Below, piece by piece: positions 9,588 through 20,939 of a DNA stretch of 64,000 bases. Both the position numbers and the translations under genes were made by a program. The DNA comes from Isoetes taiwanensis (taxonomy: Eukaryota; Streptophyta; Lycopodiopsida; Isoetales; Isoetaceae). Where the stretch lies: positions 2,527,999 to 2,591,998 of the forward strand of contig JAJEKV010000019.1 of NCBI GenBank assembly GCA_021234155.1, written 5' to 3'. A model generated the notes under the pieces. That model saw only the letters and a list, made by a program, of their open reading frames with translations. It did not search any database and had not been told where the DNA came from. Within the stretch, counting starts at the first letter, position 1; the number at the start of each line of letters is the position of its first letter.

Positions 9588-10943
9588 CTAGCAAAATGCT
9601 TTGCAATGACAGCACAATTTGTTGCAAAAGATACAAACAAAAGAGTAAAGTTGTCTCAGAAGTGACCAGATCAGCCCAAACATTGAAAGAGCTGATTTTG
9701 TAGGCTGATTCTTATGAGATGAAGGCATGAAAGAGATGGGAACTGGCTGATTGTCAATTTCCAGAGCTACATGGGGAGATGGATGCTGTACATGATTATT
9801 CAAACACATGAAATTAGACTCAGGCTCAACATAGGCTTGAAGAGCTTGGACAGAGCTGCTTGGCATTTTACAGTAAACATTGGAGACAGAAGATGCTTGA
9901 CATGATCCAGCAAAGTTGAGAGGCTCGTCAACATGATGAAATGACAAAGCTTTATTGATTTGAAAAGGAACTTCAACAGGTTTGTTTGTTGATTTATAGT
10001 AAACCTGTGAGGCAGAGGGAACTTGGCATGACGTAGTAAAATCAGGTCCTTGAAATGGCAAGTCTGTATAGATTTCACCACGAGCTTCACCACATGCTCT
10101 TGGCATTTTGTCAAAAACTTGAGAAGAAGACGGCATCTTGTCTAATGCAGTAAAGTTGGGAGGCCGGTAAACATTACCATAAAATGGCAAATCTTTAATG
10201 CCATGAAGAGGAACTTCAACAGGGTTGTTTGATGCTGTATAATAAACCTCAGAGGTAGAAGGCATTTGGCATGATCCACTAAAATTCAAAAAGTGAGAAC
10301 CAGATCCTTGGAATGGAAAGTCTTTACAGGTTTCAATAAATGTACTTGGCATGTTATACAAAACCTGAGGGGAAGAAGGAACTTGGTGTAATGCAGTAAA
10401 GTTGGAATTGTAAGCATCAACTTGAGATGGATTAAGGGTGCTACATACCTTCAATGCCCTAGCTCTTCTTTCCTGAACTTTTCTCCCTCCTCTGGGTCCA
10501 TGGCGTTTCTTCTTAACAATCCCTTCATCATTTTCGTTTCGAGCAGAAACAGCATGTTCAAGCTTCTGAGGGCGGATAATGGGCTCTTCCAAGATCACCT
10601 GAGGAAAAAATGTAGGCCCAGACATGTGCAGAAGCTGCGCAGGGGAGACAGCCCTAATCCGACTTTGAAATCTATGGCAGTCCATGGGCAGGACATTAAC
10701 CCTAATTAAACCAACATGAGATTTACGAAATACCCACAAACGCTTGTTGTCCAGAGTCCACATTATTCCGTTCTGATCCTTCACAATGTGCATGCTTGGA
10801 AAAGCTGTTGGACAGAGCTCCCCACGCTGGATCATGGCCGCCGCATCGTCTATCCTTTGCTTGGCATGTTTGGATTTAGGACTGAAATATATTCCAATTA
10901 TGGGCACAGAGAAGCGCAGGTCCTGAACTTGCACCTCTTCCAT
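9588..10943 (-). CDS. Intronless 451-aa protein, ParB/sulfiredoxin-like N-terminus plus degenerate repeats
   Basis: This is an intact 451-codon frame starting MEEVQVQDLRFSVPIIGIYF. Residues about 10-95 contain IGIYFSPKSKHAKQRIDDA, an RGELCP turn, and MWTLDNKRLWVFRK. The pattern hydrophobic strand, then S-P-K/S-I-x-x-x-F/I, then W-T-x-D-N-R/K-R-L-W-V-F is seen in a plant and fungal family related to the ParB/sulfiredoxin fold; this assignment is from memory of the pattern and is tentative. Residues about 143-165 are strongly basic (KKKRHGPRGGRK), a likely nuclear signal. Residues about 170-400 are five or so degenerate units of roughly 60 residues built on PSSSQV-x-MPS...DLPFQG...NF. The C-terminus has a hydrophobic, Cys-rich segment (SMFGLIWSLLRQLYSFVCIF). 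No intron or frame break is visible, and it is the longest clean ORF in the left third of the window, so a functional host gene is likely. Confidence 0.75.
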   Translation of the reverse strand: MEEVQVQDLRFSVPIIGIYFSPKSKHAKQRIDDAAAMIQRGELCPTAFPSMHIVKDQNGIMWTLDNKRLWVFRKSHVGLIRVNVLPMDCHRFQSRIRAVSPAQLLHMSGPTFFPQVILEEPIIRPQKLEHAVSARNENDEGIVKKKRHGPRGGRKVQERRARALKVCSTLNPSQVDAYNSNFTALHQVPSSPQVLYNMPSTFIETCKDFPFQGSGSHFLNFSGSCQMPSTSEVYYTASNNPVEVPLHGIKDLPFYGNVYRPPNFTALDKMPSSSQVFDKMPRACGEARGEIYTDLPFQGPDFTTSCQVPSASQVYYKSTNKPVEVPFQINKALSFHHVDEPLNFAGSCQASSVSNVYCKMPSSSVQALQAYVEPESNFMCLNNHVQHPSPHVALEIDNQPVPISFMPSSHKNQPTKSALSMFGLIWSLLRQLYSFVCIFCNKLCCHCKAFC

Positions 10944-11070
10944 CGGCTTGATGGGTTTGTGTAGCAGCGGGAAAGTTTATAAAGCATTAAAGTGTATAAT
11001 GCAATTGCCTAAAGGAATGCAAATTCGTACTGATGTCATTTAGGAACCGGGGCTGAGCATTTATTGGAAA

Positions 11071-11709
11071 TTGCGAGCCTGTTATAGCAGATAAATAGGG
11101 AGCCCGGGACTGTTTATCGGTTTGGGATAGTCTTACCCTGGTTTGGGGGATCCCGGAGGGAAATGGGATCCCCTCCTCCGGGATCCCCACGCGAGATCCC
11201 CTCCTCCGGGATCCCACAGTTAACTGCGCGTTAACGCCTTTACCTGCCTTGATTTTTGTTTTTGGCGGATTGGGCGAGGCGGTCAAGGCCCGGCGCCACC
11301 GCTCCTCCTCCACATCTATCCCATCCCCTTGCCCTCCCAATTAAACCAACTTCTTAATCGATCCCATGCGATTCTATTCTACCGAGGGAGAAAACCCCAC
11401 AACAAATTTGCCCCAAAATCCCTATAAGGGCCAAGATTTTTGGCGCATCTTCTGCCAGAATCGGGGATCCCGGCCTCCTCCGGGATCACACCTCTTGGGG
11501 ATCCCGCCCTCCCTGATCACCCCTCCGGATCCCCCGGAAACCGGGTAAGGATATCCCGCGGCCACATTTATCTGTCGGATCATTTATGGTCTCGGGCTCG
11601 CTTGTCGAGCCTGTTATGGCAGATAAACAGACTAGCCCCGGACCATAAACAGTCCTGGCATATAAATAGTCCCGAGTTCGCCTGTTTATCTGCCATAAGA
11701 GGCTCGCAA
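11071..11709. mobile_element. Non-autonomous TIR DNA element (about 640 bp)
   Basis: The left end TTGCGAGCCTGTTATAGCAG (11071) and right end, reverse complement TTGCGAGCCTCTTATGGCAG (ending at 11709), form terminal inverted repeats. They continue with mismatches for about 45 bases through a CGGGACT(G/A)TTTAT block. A further partial copy of the terminus lies inside, near 11600. The interior has GC-rich GGGATCCC(C)TCCTCCGGGATCC repeats and no transposase. No clear target duplication was found. It sits just upstream of the minus-strand gene at 9588-10943 and may cover part of its promoter region. Confidence 0.65.
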
Positions 11710-11739
11710 GGGAGATTAACCCACTTATGGGTAGTTCAC

Positions 11740-12249
11740 ATGGAGAAGAGAAGGCCCCATACCGAAGTTCTAGTGGAGTCGATAAAAAAAATTGAAAGAT
11801 TGCGTCAGCCTAATAAATTGGATCTTATGAAATTTTTCCAAAACAGGCGGGTAAAATTTTTGCCTCAAACCAAGTTCGAAATTTTAAGTCAGCCCTTTGC
11901 AATTCGCCCATGTGAACCCAACATTAATCAACCGACCAAAACTATATATCCACAGCTTGATTATCAAAAGTTTGGATGTTCTACCTTGACTATTGGCACA
12001 AGATCGGCAACATCTAGCACAGAATCGACGCCTAACAGTCCTCCACGTTATAGCGAAGTTCATTTAGGTGACTTTCTTGACATATCAACCTGCCTGGTGT
12101 GCGTCAGCAGGTTTCCACGTCAGAGGAACCACGTAAATGAACTTTCTTATTTGCAGAAAGAATCCTTACCTGACTTTCTGGCTCCATCTCCAATCAGGTT
12201 GTGCCACGTGTTACGCTCTCTAAACTTGAAAATCAAGTGGAAGAACTGA
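11740..12249 (+). CDS. Hypothetical ORF, 169 codons
   Basis: An open frame starting MEKRRPHTEVLVESIKKIE runs to a TGA at 12247-12249. It is Arg/Pro/Ser-rich with no recognised domain. The frame is also open upstream into the TIR element, so the chosen ATG is only the first one outside that element. It may be a chance ORF. Confidence 0.2.
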   Translation: MEKRRPHTEVLVESIKKIERLRQPNKLDLMKFFQNRRVKFLPQTKFEILSQPFAIRPCEPNINQPTKTIYPQLDYQKFGCSTLTIGTRSATSSTESTPNSPPRYSEVHLGDFLDISTCLVCVSRFPRQRNHVNELSYLQKESLPDFLAPSPIRLCHVLRSLNLKIKWKN

Positions 12250-12378
12250 CACTGTGATTCTAATTTCGTGGCAATTTTACCTTCAATTCAGCATCCTAGA
12301 TTGGCAGGTAAGGAATTTCTTTCTGTTTCCCAAATATATTCCCACCAGTCAATCCGAGCATGCAACGTGAGCGGTATA

Positions 12379-12665
12379 ATATGGACCATAGGATCATCCA
12401 CCTCATCTCAACTAACGGTCTAGATGCGCCCAAATATGTCAATTCCCACTAGCTAATGTGGGACGTCTATTTTTGCCCTCAATGGCCAGGATCGCAAATT
12501 GTATATCATGCGCGCACGTGGTGGATCAATATGGACCATAGGATCATCCACCTCATCTCAATTAATGGTCTAGATGCTCCCAAAATATGTCAATTCCCAC
12601 CAACCAATCTGGGTCGTCCATTTCTGCTCTCAATGGCCAGGATCACAAAATATCATGCGCGCGAG
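12379..12665. repeat. Tandem duplication, about 150-bp unit
   Basis: Two copies start ATATGGACCATAGGATCATC at about 12379 and 12529. Each ends with TCAATGGCCAGGATC and CATGCGCGC. They differ by scattered substitutions. Confidence 0.8.
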
Positions 12666-12706
12666 CGTAATGTCAATTTATATGAAGTGATATGTATGTA
12701 TGTATA

Positions 12707-12890
12707 TGCCATTTCCTAGCAACCTCCCAATAAGGGATCTATATTTTAGTTAGCAATGCAAAATCTTGACATGGGAATGAGTGTTTATATCTTACAGAAT
12801 CATAGATTTGAGCATCTTCCCGTTTTTCATGCATCAAAAGCAAAAAGCAAAGCATGATCGTAATTTGATCTGCACTCAGATTTTACCTTC
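12707..12890. repeat. Dispersed repeat R1, copy 1
   Basis: This segment starts TTTCCTAGCAACCTCCCAAT, includes AGGGATCTATATTTTAG and GGGAATGAGTGTTTATATC, and ends GCAAAAAGCAAAGCATGAT. It is repeated at 20759-20936 with about 90 percent identity by eye, in the same orientation. No ORF is present. The 12891-13468 stretch after it shows no gene. Confidence 0.75.
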
Positions 12891-13468
12891 TTATATCCAG
12901 GTGGAAAAACCTAACCTGCTACCATCCAAACCAAAGAACATGTGTTAGTACAGATGCATAGAATGGATAGACAGGTGTCAGTGCTTTCTATGAAACCCCC
13001 CTTATTATCAGTGTTATGAATATCAAAGAGTACTTAAGATGGTCTTACTAAATCATGCTATGTGCTAAAACTCAAATTCTCTCTTCACGTCATACCCCAA
13101 ATACCTTAATGCCATGCAAAATGTTCTATCATGTAAAAAGAGTTGCTAATCCACATCACAGCTCAATAAAAGTTTGACAATTTTCTAAAAAAAACCTTCC
13201 CTGAAATACATATCAGATTGCATCTACAGTGGTATTAAGCATTTACAAGCTGCCTCAGAAGTAGTATCCTCATTCATCTTTTTTATTCTATATTTTTTTC
13301 TTTATTTTTTTGCTATACTCCAAACCATGCCCCAGAGCTTTCTGATTATCAGTAAGCTCTATAAGTAAAGTCCAGCAATAAAAATCACGTTAAGATTTTG
13401 ATTCTTAATCTTAAATTAGATACACTTCCTTCCCAAAAATTTTCCACAGTTCAATTTAGTATTTTACA

Positions 13469-13654
13469 CGGTTCCTTTAATCCCTCTGGACTTTGAGGAG
13501 AGATCGGTGTTGTCTGATGTTTGTCTATTTAAACCTCCTCTTACGATACGAGAGGATCGTCTGAGAGGTTTTCAGCATTGTATTTCAGTTTACTCCTTTT
13601 ATCAATGCACGAGTTGATTATACTCATTTTCTGTGTTGAGTCCTGAGGTTTTCA
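13469..13654 (+). repeat. Copia-1 5' LTR
   Basis: 186 bp, with a TATTTAAAC promoter-like box. It ends GTTTTCA directly before the primer-binding site. The left border was set by the end of similarity to the 3' LTR. Confidence 0.75.
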
Positions 13655-13669
13655 TGGTATTAGAGCCTA
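13655..13669 (+). other. Copia-1 primer-binding site
   Basis: TGGTATTAGAGCCTA matches the common plant copia site TGGTATCAGAGC, complementary to initiator-Met tRNA, with one mismatch. It abuts the 5' LTR. Confidence 0.85.
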
Positions 13670-13687
13670 GCGTGAAGGACAGAAAGG

Positions 13688-14263
13688 ATGGCTATCGACT
13701 CAACTGCCTCTTCAGTTACCGCAGCAAAATCTTCCCCTGCATCACCTGAAACTTTTGATCCTGCCAATGAGCGCTTCAAAGGGACGAATTTCCACAGGTG
13801 GAAATATCAAATGAAGACTTTCTTTGAGGCTACAGGATTATGGGCAGTGGTGAATGGTACTGAGGCAAAGCCAGTAGGAGATCCAGGGAAGCTAAAGAAG
13901 TGGATGGCAAAGGATTCAAAGGCGCACTCCTAGCTAATTTGCAGCCTGCACCATACCATCCTCAATAGACTCAAGGTCTCTCAAAGCGCACATGAGTGTT
14001 GTGCAAAATTGCTCCGTATGTGTGAAAGCAAAACTGTGGCCACCCAAGTCATGCTCAACCAGTTATATGCCATCAAATATATTGATGGAGAATCCATGTC
14101 TAACCACATTGGAAAAATGCGGAATATCATAGATCAGTTGGAGGAATTGGGCAGCATAAAACTCTGTGATAACTGCTCAGGATATATGGAGCAGGATAAT
14201 TGTTTGACTCTGCTTTCCAGTCCTCTCACCAGCATATGGCAATCCGATAGTAGTCCTCTCTAA
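13688..14263 (+). pseudogene. Copia-1 Gag
   Basis: The frame starts MAIDSTASSVTAAKSS, then FKGTNFHRWKYQMKTFFEA, which matches the N-terminal copia Gag pattern (F-x-G-x-N-F/Y-x-x-W). After a stop near 13931 a second frame gives MLNQLYAIKYIDGESMSNHI and RNIIDQLEELG, the UBN2-type Gag core. The protein is broken into at least two frames, and the zinc knuckle is lost with the internal deletion. Confidence 0.8.
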
Positions 14264-15755
14264 TTATCGAAATTGATGCCCTGCACAGCAATGGCACTTG
14301 GACGCTTGTCCCCCCTCCTCCTGACAGACACATTGTTTCATCCAAATGGATCTACAAAACAAATGTCAAGGCTGATGGCATATTGGACTGCTTCAAGGCT
14401 AGGTTCGTGGCTCGAGGTTTCTCCCAAATTGAAGGTTTGAATTCTCTAGACACTTATTCCTCTATGGTTAAACTTGAATCTTGTTTGCTTTTGCCGTAGC
14501 AGGTAACTATGAAGTCCACCAAATGGACGTCCAGTCTGCATTCTTCTACGGCATTCCTGTATTTGCAACAACCGGAGCGTTATACCCCCCTCCCTCGGAT
14601 CTGAGCACTTGGTATGCCATCTGCACTCCTTTCTCCTTTTCAAAGGATTTCGTAGTGAAGACTCAGACACAAACATTTATATCTATGGCACTGAAATCAG
14701 TTTTATTATACTGGGCTTATACATTGATGACACAATCCTTGTGAGCAATTCCCTGGAGCATCTCAATTCAGTCAAAGCTATCTTAGCTCAACAATTCAAG
14801 ATGCATGATTTGGGCGAATTCAATAGCTGCCTGGGATTTTGGATCATCTGAGACCGCGTCAAACACTTGCTTTGGATTGATCAAGAAAAATATGCCCTTG
14901 ATGTCCTTCATAGGTTTGAAATGGAATCATGCAATGGCTGCATCATTCCAATGGAATCAGGCCTTCATCTTTCATTTGATCATTGCCCGACACTGCTAAG
15001 GACAAATAGGCCATGAGCATCATGCCATATCGCAACAGCATTTACTGTCTCAATCATCTTGTGGTCTCCACTAGGCTCGGCCTGACTTTTGCTGTCAACT
15101 TCTTGAGCAGGTTCATGTGCAATCCAGGTCTTGCTCACTGGAACGCACTCAAACGAGTGCTCCGCTATTTAAAAGGCACCTCTCACTATGGACTCCTCTA
15201 TGGCCCTCCCACTGAGTTCCCTCTCAACACCTTCTATGGTTATTCTGATGCTGATTATGCAGGTGATGATGATAAGACCAAGTCCATCAGTGGTTGTGTC
15301 TTCTTTAGAAACAATGGTGCCATCTCCTAGAGCTGCGCAAGCAGCCAGTAACAGCACCAATCCACCACAGAAACAGAGCACATTTCAGCATATGAAGCCG
15401 CCAAGGAAGCTGAATGGCTCATCAAACTCCACCAATTACCATCTTCTGTGATAATATGAGTGCCATTACCTTGAGCAAAGACTCCAAATTTCATCACAAA
15501 AGCAAGCATATTAAATTCAGGTTCCATTTTCTTCGTGAAAAAGTTGAAGAGGGAAACAGCATTCTTCCTCACTGCGCCTCAGCTGACATGGTGGCAGATA
15601 TCTTCACCAAGCCTTTACCCCGTGACAAGTTTCAGCTTCATCGTGAGAATCTTCATGTGGTTCCATGTGAATCCACTCAAGAAGGAGAACAACAAGACTG
15701 TGAGCAGGATCCCCCATTCCACCAAGCAAGAATGTTGATCAATATGGTGTCATAG
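14264..15755 (+). pseudogene. Copia-1 RT/RNase H
   Basis: EIDALHSNGTWTLVPPP and SKWIYKTNVKADG begin the RT. KARFVARGFSQIEG follows, then degraded frames. The later part has LYIDDTIL (RT active site, about 14715), VLRYLKGTSHYGLL, YSDADYAGDDDKTKSISGCV (RNase H), SKHIKFRFHFLREKV and DIFTKPLPRDKF (the conserved C-terminus). At least five stops or frameshifts are present. Confidence 0.85.
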
Positions 15756-15791
15756 TGATCTGGCACATGCATGCAAAATCGGTCACTTAGG

Positions 15792-15949
15792 CGGTTCCTT
15801 TAATCCCTCCGATCTTTGAGGAGAGATATGTGTTGTTTGATGTTTGTCTATTTAAACCTCCCCTTATGATAGCATTGTATTTCAGTTTACTCCTTTTATT
15901 AATGCATGAGTTGATTGCTCCTTTTTTGTATTGAGTCCTGAAGTTTTCA
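15792..15949 (+). repeat. Copia-1 3' LTR
   Basis: 158 bp. Same start and end as the 5' LTR, but with an internal deletion before GCATTGTATTTCAG. The next 280 bases hold no recognised feature. Confidence 0.75.
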
Positions 15950-16229
15950 TTAGATTCGGTCAGATTTCAGAACTTATGTTCCCAATCTACCAAATAATAG
16001 TTTTAACCTGCAAATCGATGCTTAGTCTCACAGATCTTGGTGATTGTACTATTGGATACCATCATATCTCAGTTCAAGAAAGCTGGTCTATTAAGTAACG
16101 CAAGTTAAGCTGGCACACTATCAGCAGCAAGTCAATCCTAGGCTCACGAGAGGCCCACACCAGTACTTGTACACCCATTTGCCCATGAAGAAGCGCAAAC
16201 TTATAGCTTCCATTCACACATTGTCTCTG

Positions 16230-16650
16230 CATTGAGACAGAGCATTGGACTCGGGAAGCACGGGAGGAAATGCTTTGTTAGTGTTGCAAACAGGGCGCCA
16301 TTGAAGATGAATATCATGCCTTCCAGATCTGCCCAGCATTTGCTCATATCCGAGCGCGGTATGTTTGGTTACTAGTGACTGGCCAGCCGTTGGATGAGTT
16401 ATTGAATATAGCGTCTGTGGGCTTGTTGGGGTCATACCTCCAGGAGGTTATGGATGCACGGACTCAGTTGTGTCCTCCGGGACAGTATTGAATTGCCATA
16501 TACAATTGTACAGTGTACAACATACTTATAACTGCTAAGGGTTTTCCATCGAAAACCCTTCGGGCGGGGTTTTTTAATCCTGACAGTAATACGCTTGCTG
16601 CTCTCTTTTTATTTGGGTCCCATAGGTCAATTGGTTCTATTCTATTCTTT
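16230..16650 (+). mobile_element. LINE-C family 3' end with ORF2 C-terminus
   Basis: The plus strand reads AIEDEYHAFQICPAFAHIR then a helix and LLGSYLQEVMDARTQLCPP with a stop at about 16488. This is the Cys/His-type ORF2 C-terminus (I-E-D-E-x-H-x-F/L-x-x-C-P-x-F). The 3' UTR contains a GGGTTTTCCATCGAAAACCC hairpin-like palindrome and a CCCATAGGTCAATTGG box, and ends with a TTCTATTCTATTC tail at 16634-16648. It is a 5'-truncated insertion. Its 3' UTR matches 8283-8445 and 42426-42590 on the opposite strand. Confidence 0.75.
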
Positions 16651-18800
16651 CCAAAGTTATGCAAATTACTAACTTATATAGACACTGCCCTTGATAATAG
16701 TAATAAGAGAGCTTTAGGTGGTAACCAATCGTCTTGTCAAATTTATATGTACTAGAAACGTGTGCCCGGTGATGCCGGGCATTAGTCGTGGATGTGTGGA
16801 ATATACATGTGTAATGTAGTTTATAGGTGGAAGTTTTCTACTATTATCCATCCTTAAAGAAACTGTACTTAATAAATATAGAACTTGGCTACTCAATTGT
16901 CTCCTTCTGTGAAAGCTATAAATTTACTTGGCACATATTCATGCCACCTATATTTTGTCCATTCCCATGTCTAAGCACTTGTATCTACATATTTTGCCAA
17001 AGCATAATGGGTCCAATTTTAATAACCAAATATAAGCAATGAAATATCTGCAATGTGATGACATTGCTCACCTATATTGTTGCATGCTCCATTCATTAGC
17101 TTAGCTGAATGCTACACCTCTCACTTTTTCAACATTCATAGAAACATAATCTATAAGCCCTAAATCCTAAAAGAATAGCCCCATGAACCCTAAACTCAAA
17201 GTCCTAAACCCTAGCGGCAACTCTTCCATTGATTGATGATACGATAATCCTATAAGTCCTAAACCCTAAAACCCTACCTCTAAACCAATATCTATTAATC
17301 GTCCACAGAAAAAGGGTGCTTGTCAACGTTGAGCATTAGCAGATATATATTTAGTCCATGTCCACATCCTCAAAAACATGCTTGTCGACCATAGATGTCT
17401 CATTGAAAGAAATAAGTAGAATTGGGTGGACTTTCATGCAAATTGTTTCTAGAGTTGTTTGTATTGATGTGGGTGGGCCTATACAATTTTATAGCAACCG
17501 GTTCTACATTAATTTTTCTTTTCGTGCTCAAATACATCTTAAGAAAGAGAAAGAGATTTGTGCATTGCAATCATTACACATATGATAGGAGAGTTTATGT
17601 TCTTCATTAATGTTCTATTCTATTCTATTCTATTCTATTAATGTTATTTTTCGTGCTCAAATACATCTTAAGAAAAAGGAAGAGATTTGTACATTGCAAT
17701 CATTACACATATGAAGTGTCATCACACGTATGAAAGTCAAATGTCACATCTTTTGATTCGCTTAATTTTATATCACATACCTATTCACTACATGTTCGTA
17801 TCTCTACAGTCTTTTGGTCTAAAAGTGTTGTTTGAAGTAAAATTTTTACAACAAATTCTGTGGAACCTTGCATTCCTTCAAAAGAAACTTCTTAGATGGT
17901 TTGCCCATGCATGTGGGCATTGCTAAGCTTAGCATGCAAAACTCTAATATTGCAACTCAAAGAAGAGTATATGTCCAAGGTATAGCTCATAGGGCTTTGA
18001 ATAGTTGGATTGATATGCAAGTTTATGTATCTAAGACAACTGAGGGTTTTCGATTGTGTAAATCGATATTTGCAAGTTGAGTGTGGTGCTGGCATGCAGA
18101 TTGAGATTAAAGTGCTATAGTGCATAATAATGTATGTGACATCATTTGGCGTTTCTAAAATTAACCAGTCCTAGATAGGCATTTAAGATGGAATTTCTCT
18201 CAATTTCACTGTTTAAGAGCTAATGTAAATTGAAAAGATATACAGAAGAAAAAAACGAAACACACTTTAGATTCCATAGCTCGATAATATGTGCTCCAAT
18301 ACTGGCTAAGTAATATGATCAGATATTCATAACAAATATACTGTTTGCTTCGCTCATGAAAACACATTATTCCGAAAATAGATTCTAGTGATCAAAAAGT
18401 GGATTTTCAGGAGCTTAAAAGAAAAATGTTACCATTGAAACAAAAGCTCCTACTTATAGATATTATCACCAACTGGAGTTTAAAGCATGAAATCTCACTA
18501 TCTAGACTCTCTTCTTTTCAACATTTACCTGGTCCAATAAACAGAATTGCATGTACAAGCATCTTCCTAAACTTACGCATAAAGAAGTTCCAGGGTCTCG
18601 ACATGAAAAAAGCCCACCACAACAAAACAAATCAAATAAAAGTAGTATTACCAGTGCCGAAATAAATGATTTGCTTTAGTAGAAAAAGAGGCAGTCAGGC
18701 TGTAAGTTATATATTTTGTAAACACCATAACAGTATTTAAAACATTGCTATCACCATAAAATTGGAAAATAAAATTAATTCCTTGTCCGGCTTAAGTATT
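16651..18800. other. AT-rich stretch with small repeats, no gene found
   Basis: It contains a hairpin TGCCCGGTGATGCCGGGCA near 16765, a few scattered CCCTAAA-like words at 17160-17280, and a (TTCTA)n microsatellite at 17608-17642. A short direct duplication surrounds the microsatellite (TTTTTCGTGCTCAAATACATC at about 17516 and 17645, separated by about 130 bases). Open frames are short and lack recognisable domains. Confidence 0.5.
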
Positions 18801-18827
18801 TTGTACCTGAAATGCAGAACATAGTAC

Positions 18828-20293
18828 TTTCTAGATCTTATTATGCGACTTGCAGAACCTCCAACAGTACCATGTGCCCCATTATCATGTTTGTTCATTC
18901 CCTGCATACAAAAGAAATGGTGCTTTGAGACAGATAGGAATAAATCTATAGCTATTACCTATTTCTCAAAGAAGAAAGAAGACTCTAAATAGAGAGCTCG
19001 AGCTCCAATATGCTCATTCAGAGCCATTAAGTATTAGAAAAAATAGGAAACGAAACTGGATCACCCTGTGTAGCCAAATGCTTAAAGATGGATTTGTCAT
19101 TGCAGTGCAATTGACTTTATAATGATTCTCAGTGTCAAATCAAGTCATCATGATCATAGTGATCCTACAATACGAATAACATGTCACATTAAATAAGAAA
19201 AACAGAGGAACTACAGCATCATGCTAGTAAGGCACGCCATAACAAATTTCATATACACTGAATTATTTTGAAGCAGAAATGAAGATTAGGTTTTTACCTC
19301 TAAGATTGGCGAGACATGTATGAATTTGCATACATTTGACCAACTTCAAAATGGAGATACAGCAACAGCAATCTCGACCAGTGCAGCAACGTTCAAATTT
19401 AGTATCTGCATTGACTATATATAAGCATAGAAAGGATGGGAGAAAAAATCAAATGCTCCAAAATAGCACAAATCTGGTAAAACATTATCAAATGCATACA
19501 AAGTTGGTATTCTTCTGTCATGCCATCATTCAGTGTCAAATGCTATGCAGGTCTGGCTTGGGGACTTACCTTAATTCAATTAAATTATAATTTTCTTGTA
19601 TAAGACAATTACTGTTGCTTTATCATACTGTCTTGTGGCTGCAGAAGAAAATTGGCCAAAATGTCTTTATCATACTGTTTCTCAAAGTCTTGTGGCTGCA
19701 GAAGAAAATGACTATCTTTATTAGAAGAAAATGACTTTCTTTATCATGGGCCACTTATGAAGATTCCACAACTAGGCCCGGGTGTGACAGAAATTCTAAA
19801 GGGTCTACTACAATTATCTGATTCCCTTTTTAACTTTACTCACCCTAAGGATGATGCGACCCAGCTCAAGAGCTCCAAGCTAGTGGCACAATTCCGAGGC
19901 CCCAAATTCTACCGGTGTGGATGTCCATAGATTTGATTCCGACTTTACAAAGGATTGAGAATACTTATATCGTCAAATAGGTTGTGTCCTTCTATTATAC
20001 TGTTCCAATATACACAAAGCAAGTCCTATATTACATTTCCATTGCCGAACCTGGCTTTTCCGACTCCATCGCATACACGCAAACAACTGATCAAACTAAC
20101 CTGGTAACTGACCGGACCTCCTCTTCCTGTTCCTGCACATGATTTACAAAGGATACAATGGTTGGCCGTTATAGATGATCACAGTGCAAATAATAGGAAG
20201 AATATACATCAAGACTTACACGGGCGCCACCGCAGCAACTTGCCTATTCTCCCCACTCCTTTGCTCTCCCCGGTCCTTTGCTTCAATGATAAA
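18828..20293 (-). other. Weak candidate exons of an unidentified minus-strand gene
   Basis: The minus strand shows segments with splice-like borders. At 18828-18901, TATGCAG precedes an open stretch MNKHDNGAHGTVGGSASRI ending at A/GTACTA. Near 20117-20148, TGTGCAG precedes EQEEEVRSVT, with donor GTTAGT. At 20222-20293, an AAG border precedes AKDRGEQRSGENRQVAA, with donor GTAAGT. Phases were not reconciled and no family is recognised, so a gene here is only a possibility. Confidence 0.2.
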
Positions 20294-20758
20294 GCACTAA
20301 CGAATTAAGAAATCGAACTAGAGACGTCGAAACTGCAAGAAAAGAGGAAGCTATATGAAAAAAAACAATCCGTAAGGTAGGAATATGTTTTGCCTCAGGA
20401 AAAACTCTCACCGTAAGGTACCAACTCAGGGAAACCTCTCACCGTAAGGTAACAATCTGTAAGGTAGCAATTCTGAGGCGCTCTGGGAAAATTCGTAGAT
20501 GAAGAGGCAGTAAAACACTGATGAAAACTTCGTAGGTGAGGAGGAGTGAAGAATCTTAGGAACCCAGGAAGGCTTCATCGAGATGCTGGTATTCATGGCA
20601 GTTTCGAATTAGCATTCAATGCCGGCAACCATGATGCCGAAGTGGGAACTGCAAGGGGGAACGCAGGCAGAAGGGAACGCCGCATGCGTCTGCACTGCGG
20701 CATTCCGGCACAGAACCCAAGACCCTCCCATTTTAAAAAAGAAGATGTATATATATAC

Positions 20759-20936
20759 CTTATCCTAGCAACCTCCCAACAAGGGATCTATATTTTAGCT
20801 AGCAATGCAAAATCTCACCATGGGAATGAGTGTTTATATCTTACAAAATCTTGCATTTGAGCATCTTGCCATTTTGCATGCATCAAAAGCAAAAAGCAAA
20901 GCATGATGACAATTTTATCTACACTTAAATTTTGTA
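20759..20936. repeat. Dispersed repeat R1, copy 2
   Basis: Second copy of the repeat at 12707-12890, same orientation (CCTAGCAACCTCCCAACAAG to GCAAAAAGCAAAGCATGATG). It abuts the broken 3' side of LINE-A. Confidence 0.75.
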
Positions 20937-20939
20937 CAA

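Larger units (their letters stand above)
13469..15949 (+). mobile_element. Copia-1: Ty1/copia retrotransposon, internally deleted
   Basis: Two LTRs (13469-13654 and 15792-15949) share CGGTTCCTTTAATCCCTC, GAGGAGAGAT, GTTTGTCTATTTAAACCTCC and end in GTTTTCA. The order inside is primer-binding site, Gag, RT start, then RNase H to the C-terminus. Protease and integrase are missing: the Gag frame (to about 14263) is followed directly by the RT segment. Several stops and frameshifts are present. The 3' LTR lacks about 28 bp found in the 5' LTR. No target duplication is clear. Confidence 0.9.

Noticed and set aside
17160-17285. Interstitial telomere (CCCTAAA words).
   Set aside because: Only a few scattered, imperfect words and no real tandem array.
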